The notes: generated by a model not told the origin, from the sequence alone. Positions 26,520 through 35,770 are shown, counted from the stretch's first letter. The stretch is 64,000 bases of DNA from an uncultured Eubacteriales bacterium (GCA_900546295.1 URCK01000002.1:21142-85141); one strand, 5' to 3'. Numbers and translations: made by a program.

Positions 26520-26605
26520 AGCAAATTCTCCTCTATCCTTTGCGGTTTTACCCAGTCGGCGCGGCGGGATCGCCCAAAATCGCCCCATGGGGATACTTTT
26601 TCGAA

Positions 26606-26634
26606 ATTATACTATATTTATCCGCAGAAAACAA
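26606..26634 (-). promoter_or_regulatory. Sigma-A promoter of argS
   Basis: TTGTTT (26634-26629), 17-nt spacer, TATAAT (26611-26606) on the minus strand. No T-box leader is seen. Confidence 0.75.
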
Positions 26635-26655
26635 GGGAAAGTGCAAGAAATCTGC

Positions 26656-27888
26656 TCACGCGGCACCCTCCCTGCCGCGCAGCACTTCCCTGACCGCGCC
26701 GCGATGGCGAAAGACCGTCATCCAGCAGAAGAACAGCGTCAGCGCGGCGCAGAGGCTGACGCAGCGCCGGTAGTCCATCACCTCGCCGAGCGCCCCCACC
26801 GCGAGCGAGAGCACGGCGCTCGCAGCCGTGACGAGCATACTCTCATAGGCGTTGATGCGGGCGCGCAGCGGGTCGGGAAGATAGCGCTGCACCGCCGCTT
26901 GGCGGATCGTTGCGCTGTTGATGCCGAGAAAGCCGCAGAAAGCGCGATTTGCGAGCATCAGCGGATACGGCAGCCACAAAAGCAGTACGTCCATCATCTC
27001 ATAGACCTGATACACGGCGAAGATGAAGGGAAAACGCTTCTTTTCCGGCAGGCTGTAGCGGTAACGCACCACGCCGCCGAGCGAACGCCCGGCAAACTCC
27101 GCCACGGAGAAAAAGGAGTACATCGCCGCCGTAAAGCCGGGAGAAGTGCGGAAAAAGGCGACGAGCAGCGGCGAATAGCCCGCCGCCATGCCGTTGGTCA
27201 CCGCCATATAATCATACAGCGCGCGCAAGCCCTTTTCCCGCCTGAGATAGGCTGCCGCCTCGCGGAGATCTCCCCACCAGAGGCGTAGGGAAAATCGCTC
27301 GCCGCCGCGCGGCGTTTCTGCGACCGTGATCTTATTTTCGATGAGCGCGGAGAGCAGCGACAGCGCCGACTGCACGAGCAGCAGCCGCGCCACGCCCAGC
27401 GTATCGAAGAGCACGGCGGCCACGGGCATCATCAGCACCTTGAGCACGGGATAGAGCATGGAGGAAACCGTGTAGCCCTTTTCCTCCATGCCCTCCGGCA
27501 GGATGAGCGGGTAAAAGCTGCTGTAGGCCAGCTCGTCAAAGGCGCTCAGGCACGCGAGCAGCAGCGAAAAGCCGAGATACACCGTGTAAGAGAACTCACA
27601 GCGCAGCAGGTAAATGCCTGCGAGCGCGTAGAGCAGCGCGTTCACCGCGTCGCCGCCGACGAGGAAGGGCTTTCTCGGGTAGCGGTCCATCAGCGGCGCG
27701 ATCAGAAGCGGCAGCACCGCCCCCGGCAGCAATTGGATCGCTACCACGAGCGCCGAGGCCAGCGTACTGCCCGTTTCGTCAAAGACGAGAAACGACAGCG
27801 CAAAGCTGCTGATGATGCCGCCCGCCGCGCCGAGCGAGGTCGCGAGCGTGATGCGGATAAAATCCTTTGTCCAGAGTGTTTTCTTCAT
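26656..27888 (-). CDS. MFS transporter
   Basis: A 410-residue major facilitator with about 12 helices, of the drug-exporter type (LGAAGGIISSFALSFLVFDETGSTLASALV in helices 1-2, LMDRYPRKPFLVGGD as the loop 2-3 motif). The substrate is unknown. The ATG at 27888 has GAGGTGAG upstream. It lies downstream of the HTH-TPR regulator gene on the same strand, separated by an intrinsic terminator only about 40 nt before its start, so expression probably depends on readthrough. Confidence 0.88.
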   Translation of the reverse strand: MKKTLWTKDFIRITLATSLGAAGGIISSFALSFLVFDETGSTLASALVVAIQLLPGAVLPLLIAPLMDRYPRKPFLVGGDAVNALLYALAGIYLLRCEFSYTVYLGFSLLLACLSAFDELAYSSFYPLILPEGMEEKGYTVSSMLYPVLKVLMMPVAAVLFDTLGVARLLLVQSALSLLSALIENKITVAETPRGGERFSLRLWWGDLREAAAYLRREKGLRALYDYMAVTNGMAAGYSPLLVAFFRTSPGFTAAMYSFFSVAEFAGRSLGGVVRYRYSLPEKKRFPFIFAVYQVYEMMDVLLLWLPYPLMLANRAFCGFLGINSATIRQAAVQRYLPDPLRARINAYESMLVTAASAVLSLAVGALGEVMDYRRCVSLCAALTLFFCWMTVFRHRGAVREVLRGREGAA

Positions 27889-27928
27889 GGTTCTCACCTC
27901 GCCATTATTATGGCATGGCACGTGAACG

Positions 27929-27974
27929 AAAAAAAGACGGTATCTGTGGGAAACTTTCTCCCGTCAGATACCGT
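27929..27974 (-). terminator. Terminator between HTH-TPR regulator and MFS gene
   Basis: ACGGTATCTG/CAGATACCGT with a long loop, followed on the minus strand by CTTTTTTTC. Confidence 0.85.
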
Positions 27975-27988
27975 TTAATAGCTCTTTT

Positions 27989-29134
27989 TTACCTTTCCGC
28001 AGGAAAGTCCTCCAGCAGCACGCAGGCCTCGCGGTAGCGGCGGTTCGCCTTGTACCATTCGAGCATCCACTTGAGGTGGAAGCGCGCGTAGCCCGCGCCG
28101 CGCTCGCGCCGCAGCAGGGCAAAGCAGTCCGTTAAGAGCTTTCCGTAGCGCTCGTCGCGCAGATAGTCCGGCGTTTCCACTCGATAGCGCACGAGCGCGA
28201 GCATCTGCCGCTCGGGTGCGTGCGCTTCGTCCTCGGGGAGCATCGCCTCCGCCCGCGCAAGCGCGGCGAGCGCCTCATCCCGCCGCCCCAGCGCCTCGCA
28301 GCAGACGGCTTTCTTGTGCAGTGCCAACGCATCCGGCTTCTCCAGCGCGGCAAAGTAGGCATACGCCGCCGCAAAGTCGCCGCACTCGATCTTTGTCGCC
28401 GCTTCGTTGTAGCGGATCGTCGAGAGGATATCCTGATCGCCGAGCGCTAAAGCGAGCCGCTGCGCGACCGCGTAGTGCTGGCGCATCCGCTCTAAGTCGC
28501 CCGAATCGGAGCAGCAGTTGCCGAGATACACGCGGCAGTTCATCATGATGTGGGCATATCCCTCCGCGGCGGCGGCATCATAGGCGGCGCGCAGCGCCTC
28601 GGTCGCGGCGGCATAGCGCCCGCGCGCGTAGAGATGCGCGCCCTGCCACAGGCGGATCGCCGCGGCGGGATAGAGAAGCGCCGCCTCCTCGTGCCGCCCC
28701 TCCAGCACGCGCTGGAGCGCGAGCTGGCGCTGGTCCAGAAACGGAACAAATTCCGTGTCCAGTGGATGCCGTTCCCCGTCCTTTTTGCAGGAAAAAGCGC
28801 GCAGAAGAAGGTAATCCGCCGCGCAGGGACTGCAAAGGAGCGTCTTCTCCTGCGCATGCAGATGTGCAAATGCGGCGTCGAACGCCGAGGCGTCCCCGGA
28901 AAAGAGCGCCTCCATGCACGCTTCCGTTTTCGCGTGCAGCGCACCGTCTTCGTCATTTGTCCACGAAAGTCCCAGCCGTGCAAGCAGCAGCGTGAGGATT
29001 TCCTCCGATGCCGCCGCTTTTCCCTGCTCGATCTTGGAAAGATACGACGTGCCGCAGATCCCGCGGCACAATCCCTCCTGGCTCCACGCGTGCGCAAGGC
29101 GCTCGCGCCGGATCAGAAGCCCCACAATGCTCAT
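27989..29134 (-). CDS. HTH (XRE) regulator with TPR-like repeats
   Basis: A 381-residue protein with an XRE helix-turn-helix at the N-terminus (LIRRERLAHAWSQEGLCRGICGTSYLSKIEQGK-type; residues 6-38) and an alpha-helical repeat region of TPR character from about residue 70 to the end. This resembles the RRNPP/PlcR-like architecture, in which repeats bind a signal peptide, but no peptide gene is evident. The next gene on the strand is an MFS exporter, a likely target. The ATG at 29134 has a GGGGGGAAGGG upstream. Confidence 0.75.
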   Translation of the reverse strand: MSIVGLLIRRERLAHAWSQEGLCRGICGTSYLSKIEQGKAAASEEILTLLLARLGLSWTNDEDGALHAKTEACMEALFSGDASAFDAAFAHLHAQEKTLLCSPCAADYLLLRAFSCKKDGERHPLDTEFVPFLDQRQLALQRVLEGRHEEAALLYPAAAIRLWQGAHLYARGRYAAATEALRAAYDAAAAEGYAHIMMNCRVYLGNCCSDSGDLERMRQHYAVAQRLALALGDQDILSTIRYNEAATKIECGDFAAAYAYFAALEKPDALALHKKAVCCEALGRRDEALAALARAEAMLPEDEAHAPERQMLALVRYRVETPDYLRDERYGKLLTDCFALLRRERGAGYARFHLKWMLEWYKANRRYREACVLLEDFPAER

Positions 29135-29291
29135 CGCCCTTCCCCCCCTTTTTTTCTCTCAGTATAGCATATCGTGCCGGAGCGGAACAGGCTTATTTTT
29201 CCCGCCTGCTGCTGCGCGTACCGCAGTCCAGTCTGCTTTTTTTGCAGCAGTCCAGTGCAGCGCGCGTGAGGGTGTGAAAACGCAAAATCTC

Positions 29292-29319
29292 TTGCTTTTT
29301 TAACCAAGAATGATATAAT
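29292..29319 (+). promoter_or_regulatory. Promoter of the ornithine carbamoyltransferase gene
   Basis: TTGCTT (29292-29297), 16-nt spacer, TATAAT (29314-29319). The -10 is part of the palindrome TATAATTATA (29314-29323), which resembles an ArgR half-site pair. Confidence 0.7.
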
Positions 29320-29382
29320 TATACCAGCATTATTTGGATGCTTTATACGAGAGATTAGAGAAATACAAAGGAGGATTTCCAC

Positions 29383-30378
29383 ATGCCCGTTAATCTGAAA
29401 GGCCGTTCTTTCCTCACGCTGAAGGACTTCACCCCCGATGAGATCCGCTATATGCTGAATCTCGCCGCCGACTTGAAGACGAAAAAGCGCGCCGGTATCC
29501 GCGGCGATCTGCTCGCCGGCAAGAACATCGTGCTGCTGTTTGAAAAGACCTCCACCCGTACGCGCTGCGCCTTTGAGGTTGCAGCCTACGACGAAGGCGC
29601 AAGCGTCACCTTCCTCGATTCCAAGTCTTCCCAGATGGGCAAGAAGGAAACGATGGTCGACACCGCCAAGGTCCTCGGCCGCTTCTATGACGGCATTGAG
29701 TACCGCGGCTACGACCAGAAGGTCGTCGAGGGCCTGGCTGCCAACGCGGGCGTTCCCGTGTGGAACGGCCTGACCGACGTTGACCACCCGACGCAGGCGC
29801 TCGCTGACATTCTCACCCTCATGGAAAACACCAAGAAACCGCTGAGCAAGTGCAAGCTCGTCTTCTGCGGTGATACGCGCAACAACGTCGCCTACTGCCT
29901 GATGTACATCTGCGCCAAGCTCGGCATCCACTATGTCGGCTGGGGCCCGAAGGAGCTCGCTCCCGCCGCCGACGTTGTGGCTTACTGCCGCGAGGTCGGC
30001 AAGGAGACCGGCGCCATCGTCGAGTACGGCGAGGACAAGGAACTGCTCAAGGGCGCCGACGCGCTCTACACCGACATCTGGGCCTCCATGGGCGAAGAGG
30101 ACAAGATCCCCGAGCGCGTCAAGCTGCTTACCCCCTACAAGGTCACGGGCGAGGTCATGAAGGCCACCGAGAACCCCGACTGCATCTTCCTGCACTGCCT
30201 GCCCTCCTTCCACGATTTCGATACCACCATGGCCGCCTCTCAGAAGGAGCTCGGCTATGATATCCGCGAGGTCACGGATGAGGTCTTCCTCTCCCCCAAC
30301 TCCAAGGTCTTCGACGAGGCCGAGAACCGTATGCACACCATCAAGGCCGTCATGGTCGCCACCATCGGCAACGTGTAA
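29383..30378 (+). CDS. arcB: Ornithine carbamoyltransferase
   Basis: A 331-residue enzyme that interconverts ornithine plus carbamoyl phosphate and citrulline plus phosphate. Motifs: FEKTSTRTRCAFE (carbamoyl phosphate site), DHPTQALAD, and HCLPSFHD (ornithine site). The sequence style (VLGRFYDGIEYRGY, GVPVWNGLTD) matches the ArcB/E. coli type. With argR and arginine deiminase next to it, a catabolic role (ArcB) is likely, but an anabolic role (argF) cannot be excluded. The ATG has AAGGAGG upstream. Confidence 0.93.
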   Translation: MPVNLKGRSFLTLKDFTPDEIRYMLNLAADLKTKKRAGIRGDLLAGKNIVLLFEKTSTRTRCAFEVAAYDEGASVTFLDSKSSQMGKKETMVDTAKVLGRFYDGIEYRGYDQKVVEGLAANAGVPVWNGLTDVDHPTQALADILTLMENTKKPLSKCKLVFCGDTRNNVAYCLMYICAKLGIHYVGWGPKELAPAADVVAYCREVGKETGAIVEYGEDKELLKGADALYTDIWASMGEEDKIPERVKLLTPYKVTGEVMKATENPDCIFLHCLPSFHDFDTTMAASQKELGYDIREVTDEVFLSPNSKVFDEAENRMHTIKAVMVATIGNV

Positions 30379-30390
30379 GCATTCTGACAA

Positions 30391-30424
30391 AAAAGCGCCG
30401 GAGCAGCTGCTCCGGCGCTTTTCT
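30391..30424 (+). terminator. Terminator of arcB
   Basis: A perfect palindrome AAAAGCGCCGGAGCA/TGCTCCGGCGCTTTT followed by CTTCTCTTT. Confidence 0.9.
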
Positions 30425-30458
30425 TCTCTTTGCGGCAGGAAAAATGAACAGGCGGCAA

Positions 30459-30492
30459 GAAGAGAGAGGCGGACGCATCCGCCTCTCTCTTC
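30459..30492. terminator. Terminator hairpin after argR
   Basis: GAAGAGAGAGGCGGA/TCCGCCTCTCTCTTC with a 4-nt loop, just downstream of the argR stop on the minus strand. A T-run (CCTTTTTC) follows on the plus strand. Confidence 0.75.
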
Positions 30493-30497
30493 CTTTT

Positions 30498-30950
30498 TCA
30501 TTTGCAATACTGTGAAAGCTCGCTGTGCAGCGTGCGCGCCTCGCTCTCGCCGCGGGCGATGATCGCCACGGAATCGTTGCCCGAAATGCACCCGAGCATC
30601 TGCGGCAGGCGCATCGCGTCGATGGCGGCCCCCGCCGCGTCGGCAAGGCCGGGCAGCGTTTTGAGCAGCACCACGATGCCCGCATGGTCCACGCTGACGC
30701 TGCATTCATTCAAAATGACCTGCAAGCGCTTGGCATTGTCAATGTGATCCGCCTTGCCGGATATGGCATAGCGGCTGCGTCCGCCGCCGAGCGGCTCTTT
30801 GTAGAGGTAGAGCTCCTTGATGTCGCGCGAAACGGTCGTCTGCTTGCTTTGGATGCCGCATTCGGCCAGACGCGTGATCAGCTCCTCCTGCGTTTCAATG
30901 TCGTACTTTTCGATCAATTCCAGAATCTTCTGCTGTCGCTTGCTCTTCAA
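30498..30950 (-). CDS. argR: Arginine repressor ArgR
   Basis: A 150-residue protein of the ArgR/AhrC family. The N-terminal winged helix has the signature SKQTTVSRDIKELYLYK. The C-terminal hexamerisation and arginine-binding domain shows LPGLADAAGAAIDAM and GCISGNDSVAIIAR, with the Asp residues that bind arginine. The start is a TTG with GGGGAGAG upstream. It lies between the arcB and arcA genes and probably controls them, either as a repressor or, as in other Firmicutes, as an activator of catabolism. Confidence 0.93.
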   Translation of the reverse strand: MKSKRQQKILELIEKYDIETQEELITRLAECGIQSKQTTVSRDIKELYLYKEPLGGGRSRYAISGKADHIDNAKRLQVILNECSVSVDHAGIVVLLKTLPGLADAAGAAIDAMRLPQMLGCISGNDSVAIIARGESEARTLHSELSQYCK

Positions 30951-31040
30951 TCTTCTCTCCCCCTATCCCTCGATTTGCGTGCGGCGCAGGGCGGCGGGAA
31001 CGCTTCCCGCCCCGGAAGGTGACTTCTTCTGGAGTTCCTT

Positions 31041-32261
31041 TTACAGATCGTCGCGGTTGACTGGGCAGGACATGCAGCGCGGGCCGCCGCGGCCGCGGGA
31101 AAGCTCCGCGGACGGGATGGTGATCACGTCGATGCCCTTCCTGTCGAGCAGCTCGTTGGTCACATAGTTGCGGTCATAGGTGATGACGCGGCCCGGCGCG
31201 ATGCAGAGCGTGTTCGAGCCGTCGTTCCACTGCTCGCGCTGCGCGGCCAACAGGTCGCCGCCGCCGCAGCGGATGAGGTCGACCGCGGGGAGCTTGAGCT
31301 CGAGGGCGAGGATGTCCTTGAGTTCTTCCTTGAGCGCGCGGAACTTGAGCTCGCCGTGCTCGTCGAGCATCATCTCGTAAACGCTCAGCGGGCCCTCGAT
31401 CTCGGGATGGATGGTGAACTTATCATAGTCGACCATCGTAAAGACGGTGTCGAGGTGCATGAACGCGCGCGTCTCGGGAATGTCGAAGGCAAGGACCTTC
31501 TTAAAGCCGGAATTTTGCAGGAGGTTGCGCGCAAAGGTCTCCGCGCCGGAAACGGTCGTGCGCTGGGACAGGCCGACGGCCACGATGTCCTTGGAGAGCA
31601 CGAGCACGTCGCCGCCCTCGATGGAATAGCTGTCGGAGAGGTCGTACCACTGCTTGTTCTCCGCGGTGGCAAAATCGCGGTTGTAGAGGTACATGTACTT
31701 CAGCAGCAGGCTCTCGCGCTTGCGCGCGGGGGTGTGCATTCTGTGGATGTTGATACCCTCGCCCACGCAGGCGCCCGGGTCGCGGGTGAAGTAGAGGTTG
31801 GGCATGGGGTCGGAAACGAAGGGGTAATCATCGTCGACCAGATCCATGAGGGAGGTGGCCTCCTTGGTGGCGACCTCGCTGCGCTTGATGCCGGCGATCA
31901 GCTCGGTGACCATCTCCTTCGGCGGCATATCGAGAAGATAGCTCGTCATGGACGCGCGCAGGCCCTTGGCGTGGATCTTGCTGATGTTGAGGAAATCGTT
32001 CACCAGCTGGATCTGGCGAACGGGGTCGGCGATGGCCTTGGCGACCTCGTCAACATAGTAGACGACTTCGACGCCGTTCTCGCGCAGAACGCGGGCAAAA
32101 TTGTCGTGCTCTTCCTGTGCGATCTTGAGGTAGGGCACATCGTCAAACAGCAGACGCTCGAGCGTAGCGGGCGTGAGTGCTTCCAACTCCCTGCCGGGGC
32201 GGTGCAGCAGCACCTTGTTGAGCTTTCCGATCTCGGAAAAGTTGTGGATGCCTGGATACAT
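31041..32261 (-). CDS. arcA: Arginine deiminase
   Basis: A 406-residue enzyme that hydrolyses arginine to citrulline and ammonia. The motifs FTRDPGACVGEGINIHRM, SIEGGDVLVLS, FMHLDTVFTMVDYD and the C-terminal GRGGPRCMSCP (nucleophile Cys) are complete. The ATG at 32261 has AAGGGAG upstream. It is the first step of the arginine deiminase pathway; ornithine carbamoyltransferase is nearby, but carbamate kinase is not in the window. Confidence 0.96.
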   Translation of the reverse strand: MYPGIHNFSEIGKLNKVLLHRPGRELEALTPATLERLLFDDVPYLKIAQEEHDNFARVLRENGVEVVYYVDEVAKAIADPVRQIQLVNDFLNISKIHAKGLRASMTSYLLDMPPKEMVTELIAGIKRSEVATKEATSLMDLVDDDYPFVSDPMPNLYFTRDPGACVGEGINIHRMHTPARKRESLLLKYMYLYNRDFATAENKQWYDLSDSYSIEGGDVLVLSKDIVAVGLSQRTTVSGAETFARNLLQNSGFKKVLAFDIPETRAFMHLDTVFTMVDYDKFTIHPEIEGPLSVYEMMLDEHGELKFRALKEELKDILALELKLPAVDLIRCGGGDLLAAQREQWNDGSNTLCIAPGRVITYDRNYVTNELLDRKGIDVITIPSAELSRGRGGPRCMSCPVNRDDL

Positions 32262-32395
32262 GGTAGTGCTCCCTTCCCGGAGCGCCGGCGGTTCTCTCAT
32301 TTCCCGCCCGAACGCTCCCGTCATAATTGATTCCCTGCGCCGCTGCCGCGTACAGCCCGAGCGCAGCGTTGGTGTTTTCTAACTTCTGGCAACAG

Positions 32396-32412
32396 TATAA
32401 TACTTTATTATA
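32396..32412. promoter_or_regulatory. Palindromic operator candidate upstream of arcA
   Basis: TATAATA-CTT-TATTATA, a perfect 7-bp inverted repeat. On the minus strand it contains a TATAAT -10 for arcA. Its AT-rich form is like an ArgR box; this assignment is inferred from the neighbours. Confidence 0.5.
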
Positions 32413-32453
32413 GTGTTGTGATGTATCAGTATTGTTGGCATTTTGTGTGCCAG

Positions 32454-33932
32454 TCACTCGTCCAGCTCTTCTTTTAGCGCTTTGCGCAATACGTCCATTC
32501 CCTGCGCCAGACGCTCCTCCGATTCATAGGAATAATTGATGCGGATATGGTCGCGTCCGCCGTTTTTATAGGGGTAAAAGACGTGGCCGGGGATGAGCGT
32601 GACGCCCATGTTGTAGGCCCTGCTGATAAAGTGCTTACTGTCCACCCCGTCCGGCAGCCTGCACCAGACGTAGACGCCGCCGAGCGGCTTATCATACTGC
32701 ACGCCCAGCGCCTTAAGCTCGTCGAGCTTGCGGCAGACGAGGTCGCGCTTGCGGCGGTAATTCTCGCGGAAGGCGGCAAGCGAGCTATAGTAGCTGCCGT
32801 CGTCAAGATACATGCCGAGGAGCTTTTGCGTCAGCCAGTCCGAGGCCATCAATCGCACGGAGACAAGATAGCTCATCGCGCGGATAAAATCTCGGTTGCC
32901 CGTGACAAAGGCAAGGCTCAGCCCCGGAACGAATGTGAGCGAGAAGGAATAGATGTAAATGACGTTGCCCATCGTGTCGAAGGCCTTGATCGGCGGGAGC
33001 TTTTCCCCCTCGTAGGCAAGCTCGCTCGCCGCGTCCTCCTCCACGATCGGAATGCGGTAGCGGTTGGAAAGCTCGACGAGCTTTTTGCGCCGCTCGATCG
33101 ACAGAATGCGTCCCGTGGGGTCGTGATAGCTCGAATTGACGAAGATGAGGCTCGGCCTTGCATGCGCGAGCAGGTTTTCAAGCACCGTACAGTCCATGCC
33201 GTTTTCATCCACCGGCACGGTGAGGATCTTTGCGCCGGCAAGCTCCATCACACGGTGCATATCGGGGTGCACGGGCTCTTCCATCACCACGCTGTCGCCG
33301 GGGTTGACAAGGAGGGTGACGATAAAATCGAGCGCCTGGTTCGTTTCCGCCAGCACCTGAATTTCGCCCGAGGACGCCTTCACACCCTTGGTTGCAAGGA
33401 AGGATACGAGCTTCTGCCGCAGGGAACGGTCGCCCTTGTAGGGGCTGAAAAAGTACTGGCACGGGCCGCTGCCCGTGACGAGCGCGGCAATATCCCGCGC
33501 TACGCGCTCGGGCGAAAAGACCTCGCGCGAGGCGATGCCGCTGCCGAGGGAATAGTGGCTCTCGTCCGTAAAGCGCTGAAAAAGATCGTCAAAGGTCTTT
33601 TCCATGTCGAGGTATTTGTCTGCCACGGCGCCGATCCAGTTCACGCGCCCCGCGAGCGGGGGCGCGCCGTCGCCCTTGCTCTCCTGCATTTCCTCCGTAT
33701 CGGTCACGACATAGCCCACGCCCTGGCGCGACTCGACCCACGCGTCGCTTTTGAGCTCGCTGTAGGCCTTGACGACGGTATTGCGGTGCACATCCAATAT
33801 CTGCGCGAGGGCGCGCTCGCTCGGCAGCGTGCCGCCTCTCGGCAGCACGCCGCTGATGATCTGCGCCTTGATCTGATCCGCGATCTGCAAATAGACCGGC
33901 ACCTTCGCGTCCTTATCGATCCTGATCGTCAT
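32454..33932 (-). CDS. MocR-type regulator (GntR HTH plus aminotransferase domain)
   Basis: A 492-residue protein with a GntR winged helix (YLQIADQIKAQIISG, LPSERALAQILDVHRNTVVKAY, residues 14-60) and a fold-type I aminotransferase domain from about residue 120. MocR proteins bind PLP and an amino compound and control amino acid or vitamin genes. It lies between arcA and a YjiH-type membrane gene, all on the minus strand. The YjiH gene has direct repeats upstream that could be its sites. The ATG at 33932 has AAAGGA upstream. Confidence 0.9.
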   Translation of the reverse strand: MTIRIDKDAKVPVYLQIADQIKAQIISGVLPRGGTLPSERALAQILDVHRNTVVKAYSELKSDAWVESRQGVGYVVTDTEEMQESKGDGAPPLAGRVNWIGAVADKYLDMEKTFDDLFQRFTDESHYSLGSGIASREVFSPERVARDIAALVTGSGPCQYFFSPYKGDRSLRQKLVSFLATKGVKASSGEIQVLAETNQALDFIVTLLVNPGDSVVMEEPVHPDMHRVMELAGAKILTVPVDENGMDCTVLENLLAHARPSLIFVNSSYHDPTGRILSIERRKKLVELSNRYRIPIVEEDAASELAYEGEKLPPIKAFDTMGNVIYIYSFSLTFVPGLSLAFVTGNRDFIRAMSYLVSVRLMASDWLTQKLLGMYLDDGSYYSSLAAFRENYRRKRDLVCRKLDELKALGVQYDKPLGGVYVWCRLPDGVDSKHFISRAYNMGVTLIPGHVFYPYKNGGRDHIRINYSYESEERLAQGMDVLRKALKEELDE

Positions 33933-34081
33933 AGGGTTTCTGTTCCTTTCTGCGGCGGCCGGACGCTTTCGCCGGCGGTGGGTCTGTATGCTGCCGCAGC
34001 CTTCCCTGTTTTTTCACATTTTACCACAAGTCAAGGATATTTGTACAGTCATTTTTGTGCATCTGTTCTATTTGGCGAAAT

Positions 34082-34115
34082 AAAAAACGGAGAGCGTCCT
34101 TTTGGACGCCCTCCG
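34082..34115 (-). terminator. Terminator of the yjiH-type gene
   Basis: CGGAGGGCGTCC/GGACGCTCTCCG around AAAA, then TTTTTT on the minus strand. Confidence 0.88.
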
Positions 34116-34162
34116 GCTTTTCTGCTGGACCTTCGAGCAGAAGCAAATCTCCGCTTTTGCTC

Positions 34163-35527
34163 TCAGAACATCAGGTGTGCGATGGGGCAGACGATGAGCA
34201 GGCTGATGATGGTGCGCTCAAGGAAGATCACGAACAGCTCCCAGATGTTGAGAGGAAGCTTGGAGCCGAGGATCAGACCGCCGACCTCAGAGAGGTAGAG
34301 GACCTGCGTGACGGAGACGACGGCGACGATGAATCTGGCCATCTCGTTGGTGCACTCCGCGATCAGGACGGCGGGGGTGAGCATATCGGTGAAGCCGACG
34401 ATCATCGTGGAGGCGACAGCGTTCGCTTCGGGCACCTGCAGCAGCTGGAGCAGGGGACGGAACGGGATGCCGAGCCAGTTGAAGATCGGGGTGAAGTTCG
34501 CAAGGATCAGAGCGACAGTACCGATGGCCATAACGGAGGGCAGAACGCCGAACCACATGCTGCAAGCGTTCTTGAGGCCGCTCTTGAAGAACTGGCCAAC
34601 GCCGCCAAACTCGGAAACGCGCTTCATGGCGAGATCCATGCCGTACTGGACGTTGCTCGTGTAGCCCTCGGGGAGGGTGTCAGGAGCGGCCTTGCCTTCG
34701 ACTAAGTACGTGTTGGGCTTCTTGCGCAGGGGATAGAGGTACGGGCACACGATCGCGCAGACGACGCCGACGAAGCAGACGATCAGGTAGTAGATGCCGA
34801 ACTTATCGAGCATACCGACCGTATCGAGAACAACGAGGGTAAAGGTGATGGAAACGGCGGAGAACAGCGTCGCGATGATGCTCGCTTCCTTGGCGGAGTA
34901 ATAGCCGCCTTCATACTGGTTGCAGGTGAGCATAACGCCCAGCGTACCGTCGCCGATCCAAGAGGTGATGCAGTCGACCGCAGCACGGCCGGGAACCTTG
35001 AAGAGGGGACGCATGACACGGGTGAGCAGCGCGCCGACGAATTCGAGCAGGCCGAAGTCGAGCAGCAGCGGCAGCAGCAGCGCCGCGATGACGAAGATGA
35101 TAACGAGCGTGGTGAGCAGGTCATAAAGGACGAATCCGCCCTGACCGCCGCCGGTGATCATACCGATGAGACCCACGCCGTCCTCGCCAACACCGAGATA
35201 GGTGAGCCACACGAAGATGACCGCGAGCACGCGGAGCACGACCCAGATGGGCTTGCAGGCGAAGCATTCCTTCATGATGTCGCTATTCATAATGAATTTG
35301 GGTTTTGCCAGTGCGATGACCGACATCACCGCGGAAACAGTGAGGATCAGCACGCACAGCAGCGGCAGGAAGCCGCCGATGGCGCCCGAGATGATGTCGG
35401 CAATGATCTTGACCACGACGGTCCAGTCGCCGTCAGCATTTTTCACCGGGATCATAAACAGGATGATACCAGTGATCGACGGGATGATGAATAGAGCTTT
35501 CAGTTTCGCGTTACTTTTGGTTTCCAT
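34163..35527 (-). CDS. YjiH family membrane protein (nucleoside-recognition/Gate domain)
   Basis: A 454-residue protein with about ten membrane helices. It belongs to the YjiH group with Gate-type repeats (VDCITSWIGDGTLGVMLTCNQYEGGYY and MIVGFTDMLTPAVLIAECTNEMARF). The function is not established; members are thought to be transporters. Its position beside arcA, arcB, argR and a MocR regulator makes it a candidate for uptake of arginine, ornithine or citrulline, or for antiport. It has its own leader and terminator. Confidence 0.8.
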   Translation of the reverse strand: METKSNAKLKALFIIPSITGIILFMIPVKNADGDWTVVVKIIADIISGAIGGFLPLLCVLILTVSAVMSVIALAKPKFIMNSDIMKECFACKPIWVVLRVLAVIFVWLTYLGVGEDGVGLIGMITGGGQGGFVLYDLLTTLVIIFVIAALLLPLLLDFGLLEFVGALLTRVMRPLFKVPGRAAVDCITSWIGDGTLGVMLTCNQYEGGYYSAKEASIIATLFSAVSITFTLVVLDTVGMLDKFGIYYLIVCFVGVVCAIVCPYLYPLRKKPNTYLVEGKAAPDTLPEGYTSNVQYGMDLAMKRVSEFGGVGQFFKSGLKNACSMWFGVLPSVMAIGTVALILANFTPIFNWLGIPFRPLLQLLQVPEANAVASTMIVGFTDMLTPAVLIAECTNEMARFIVAVVSVTQVLYLSEVGGLILGSKLPLNIWELFVIFLERTIISLLIVCPIAHLMF

Positions 35528-35638
35528 TCTCTCTCCTCCTTCATATTTGAGTCTATCCGGCTGGCCTGTCCTCTCGTGCCGGCTGCCGAATAAGCTACTC
35601 TTAACACATACTTTAACCTATTTTATGGACAACGCAAG

Positions 35639-35671
35639 TACCAGTAAGACCTTCGATTTGTATACCAGTAA
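35639..35671. promoter_or_regulatory. Direct repeats upstream of the yjiH-type gene
   Basis: Two copies of TACCAGTAA at 35639-35647 and 35663-35671, 24 bp apart (about two helical turns). Direct repeats are the usual binding pattern of MocR regulators, and a MocR gene lies downstream. Confidence 0.4.
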
Positions 35672-35770
35672 TAAAATTCTCCATTTCGTCATCTGCTTTT
35701 TTGTAGAACTTTACCGCTATTTGCGTTTTCTTTACGCTTTCTGCCGTCCCAATTGCGAAAAAGATGAGTC

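Noticed and set aside
29131..30705. 524-residue minus-strand frame opposite arcB
   Set aside because: Antisense shadow of ornithine carbamoyltransferase and part of argR.
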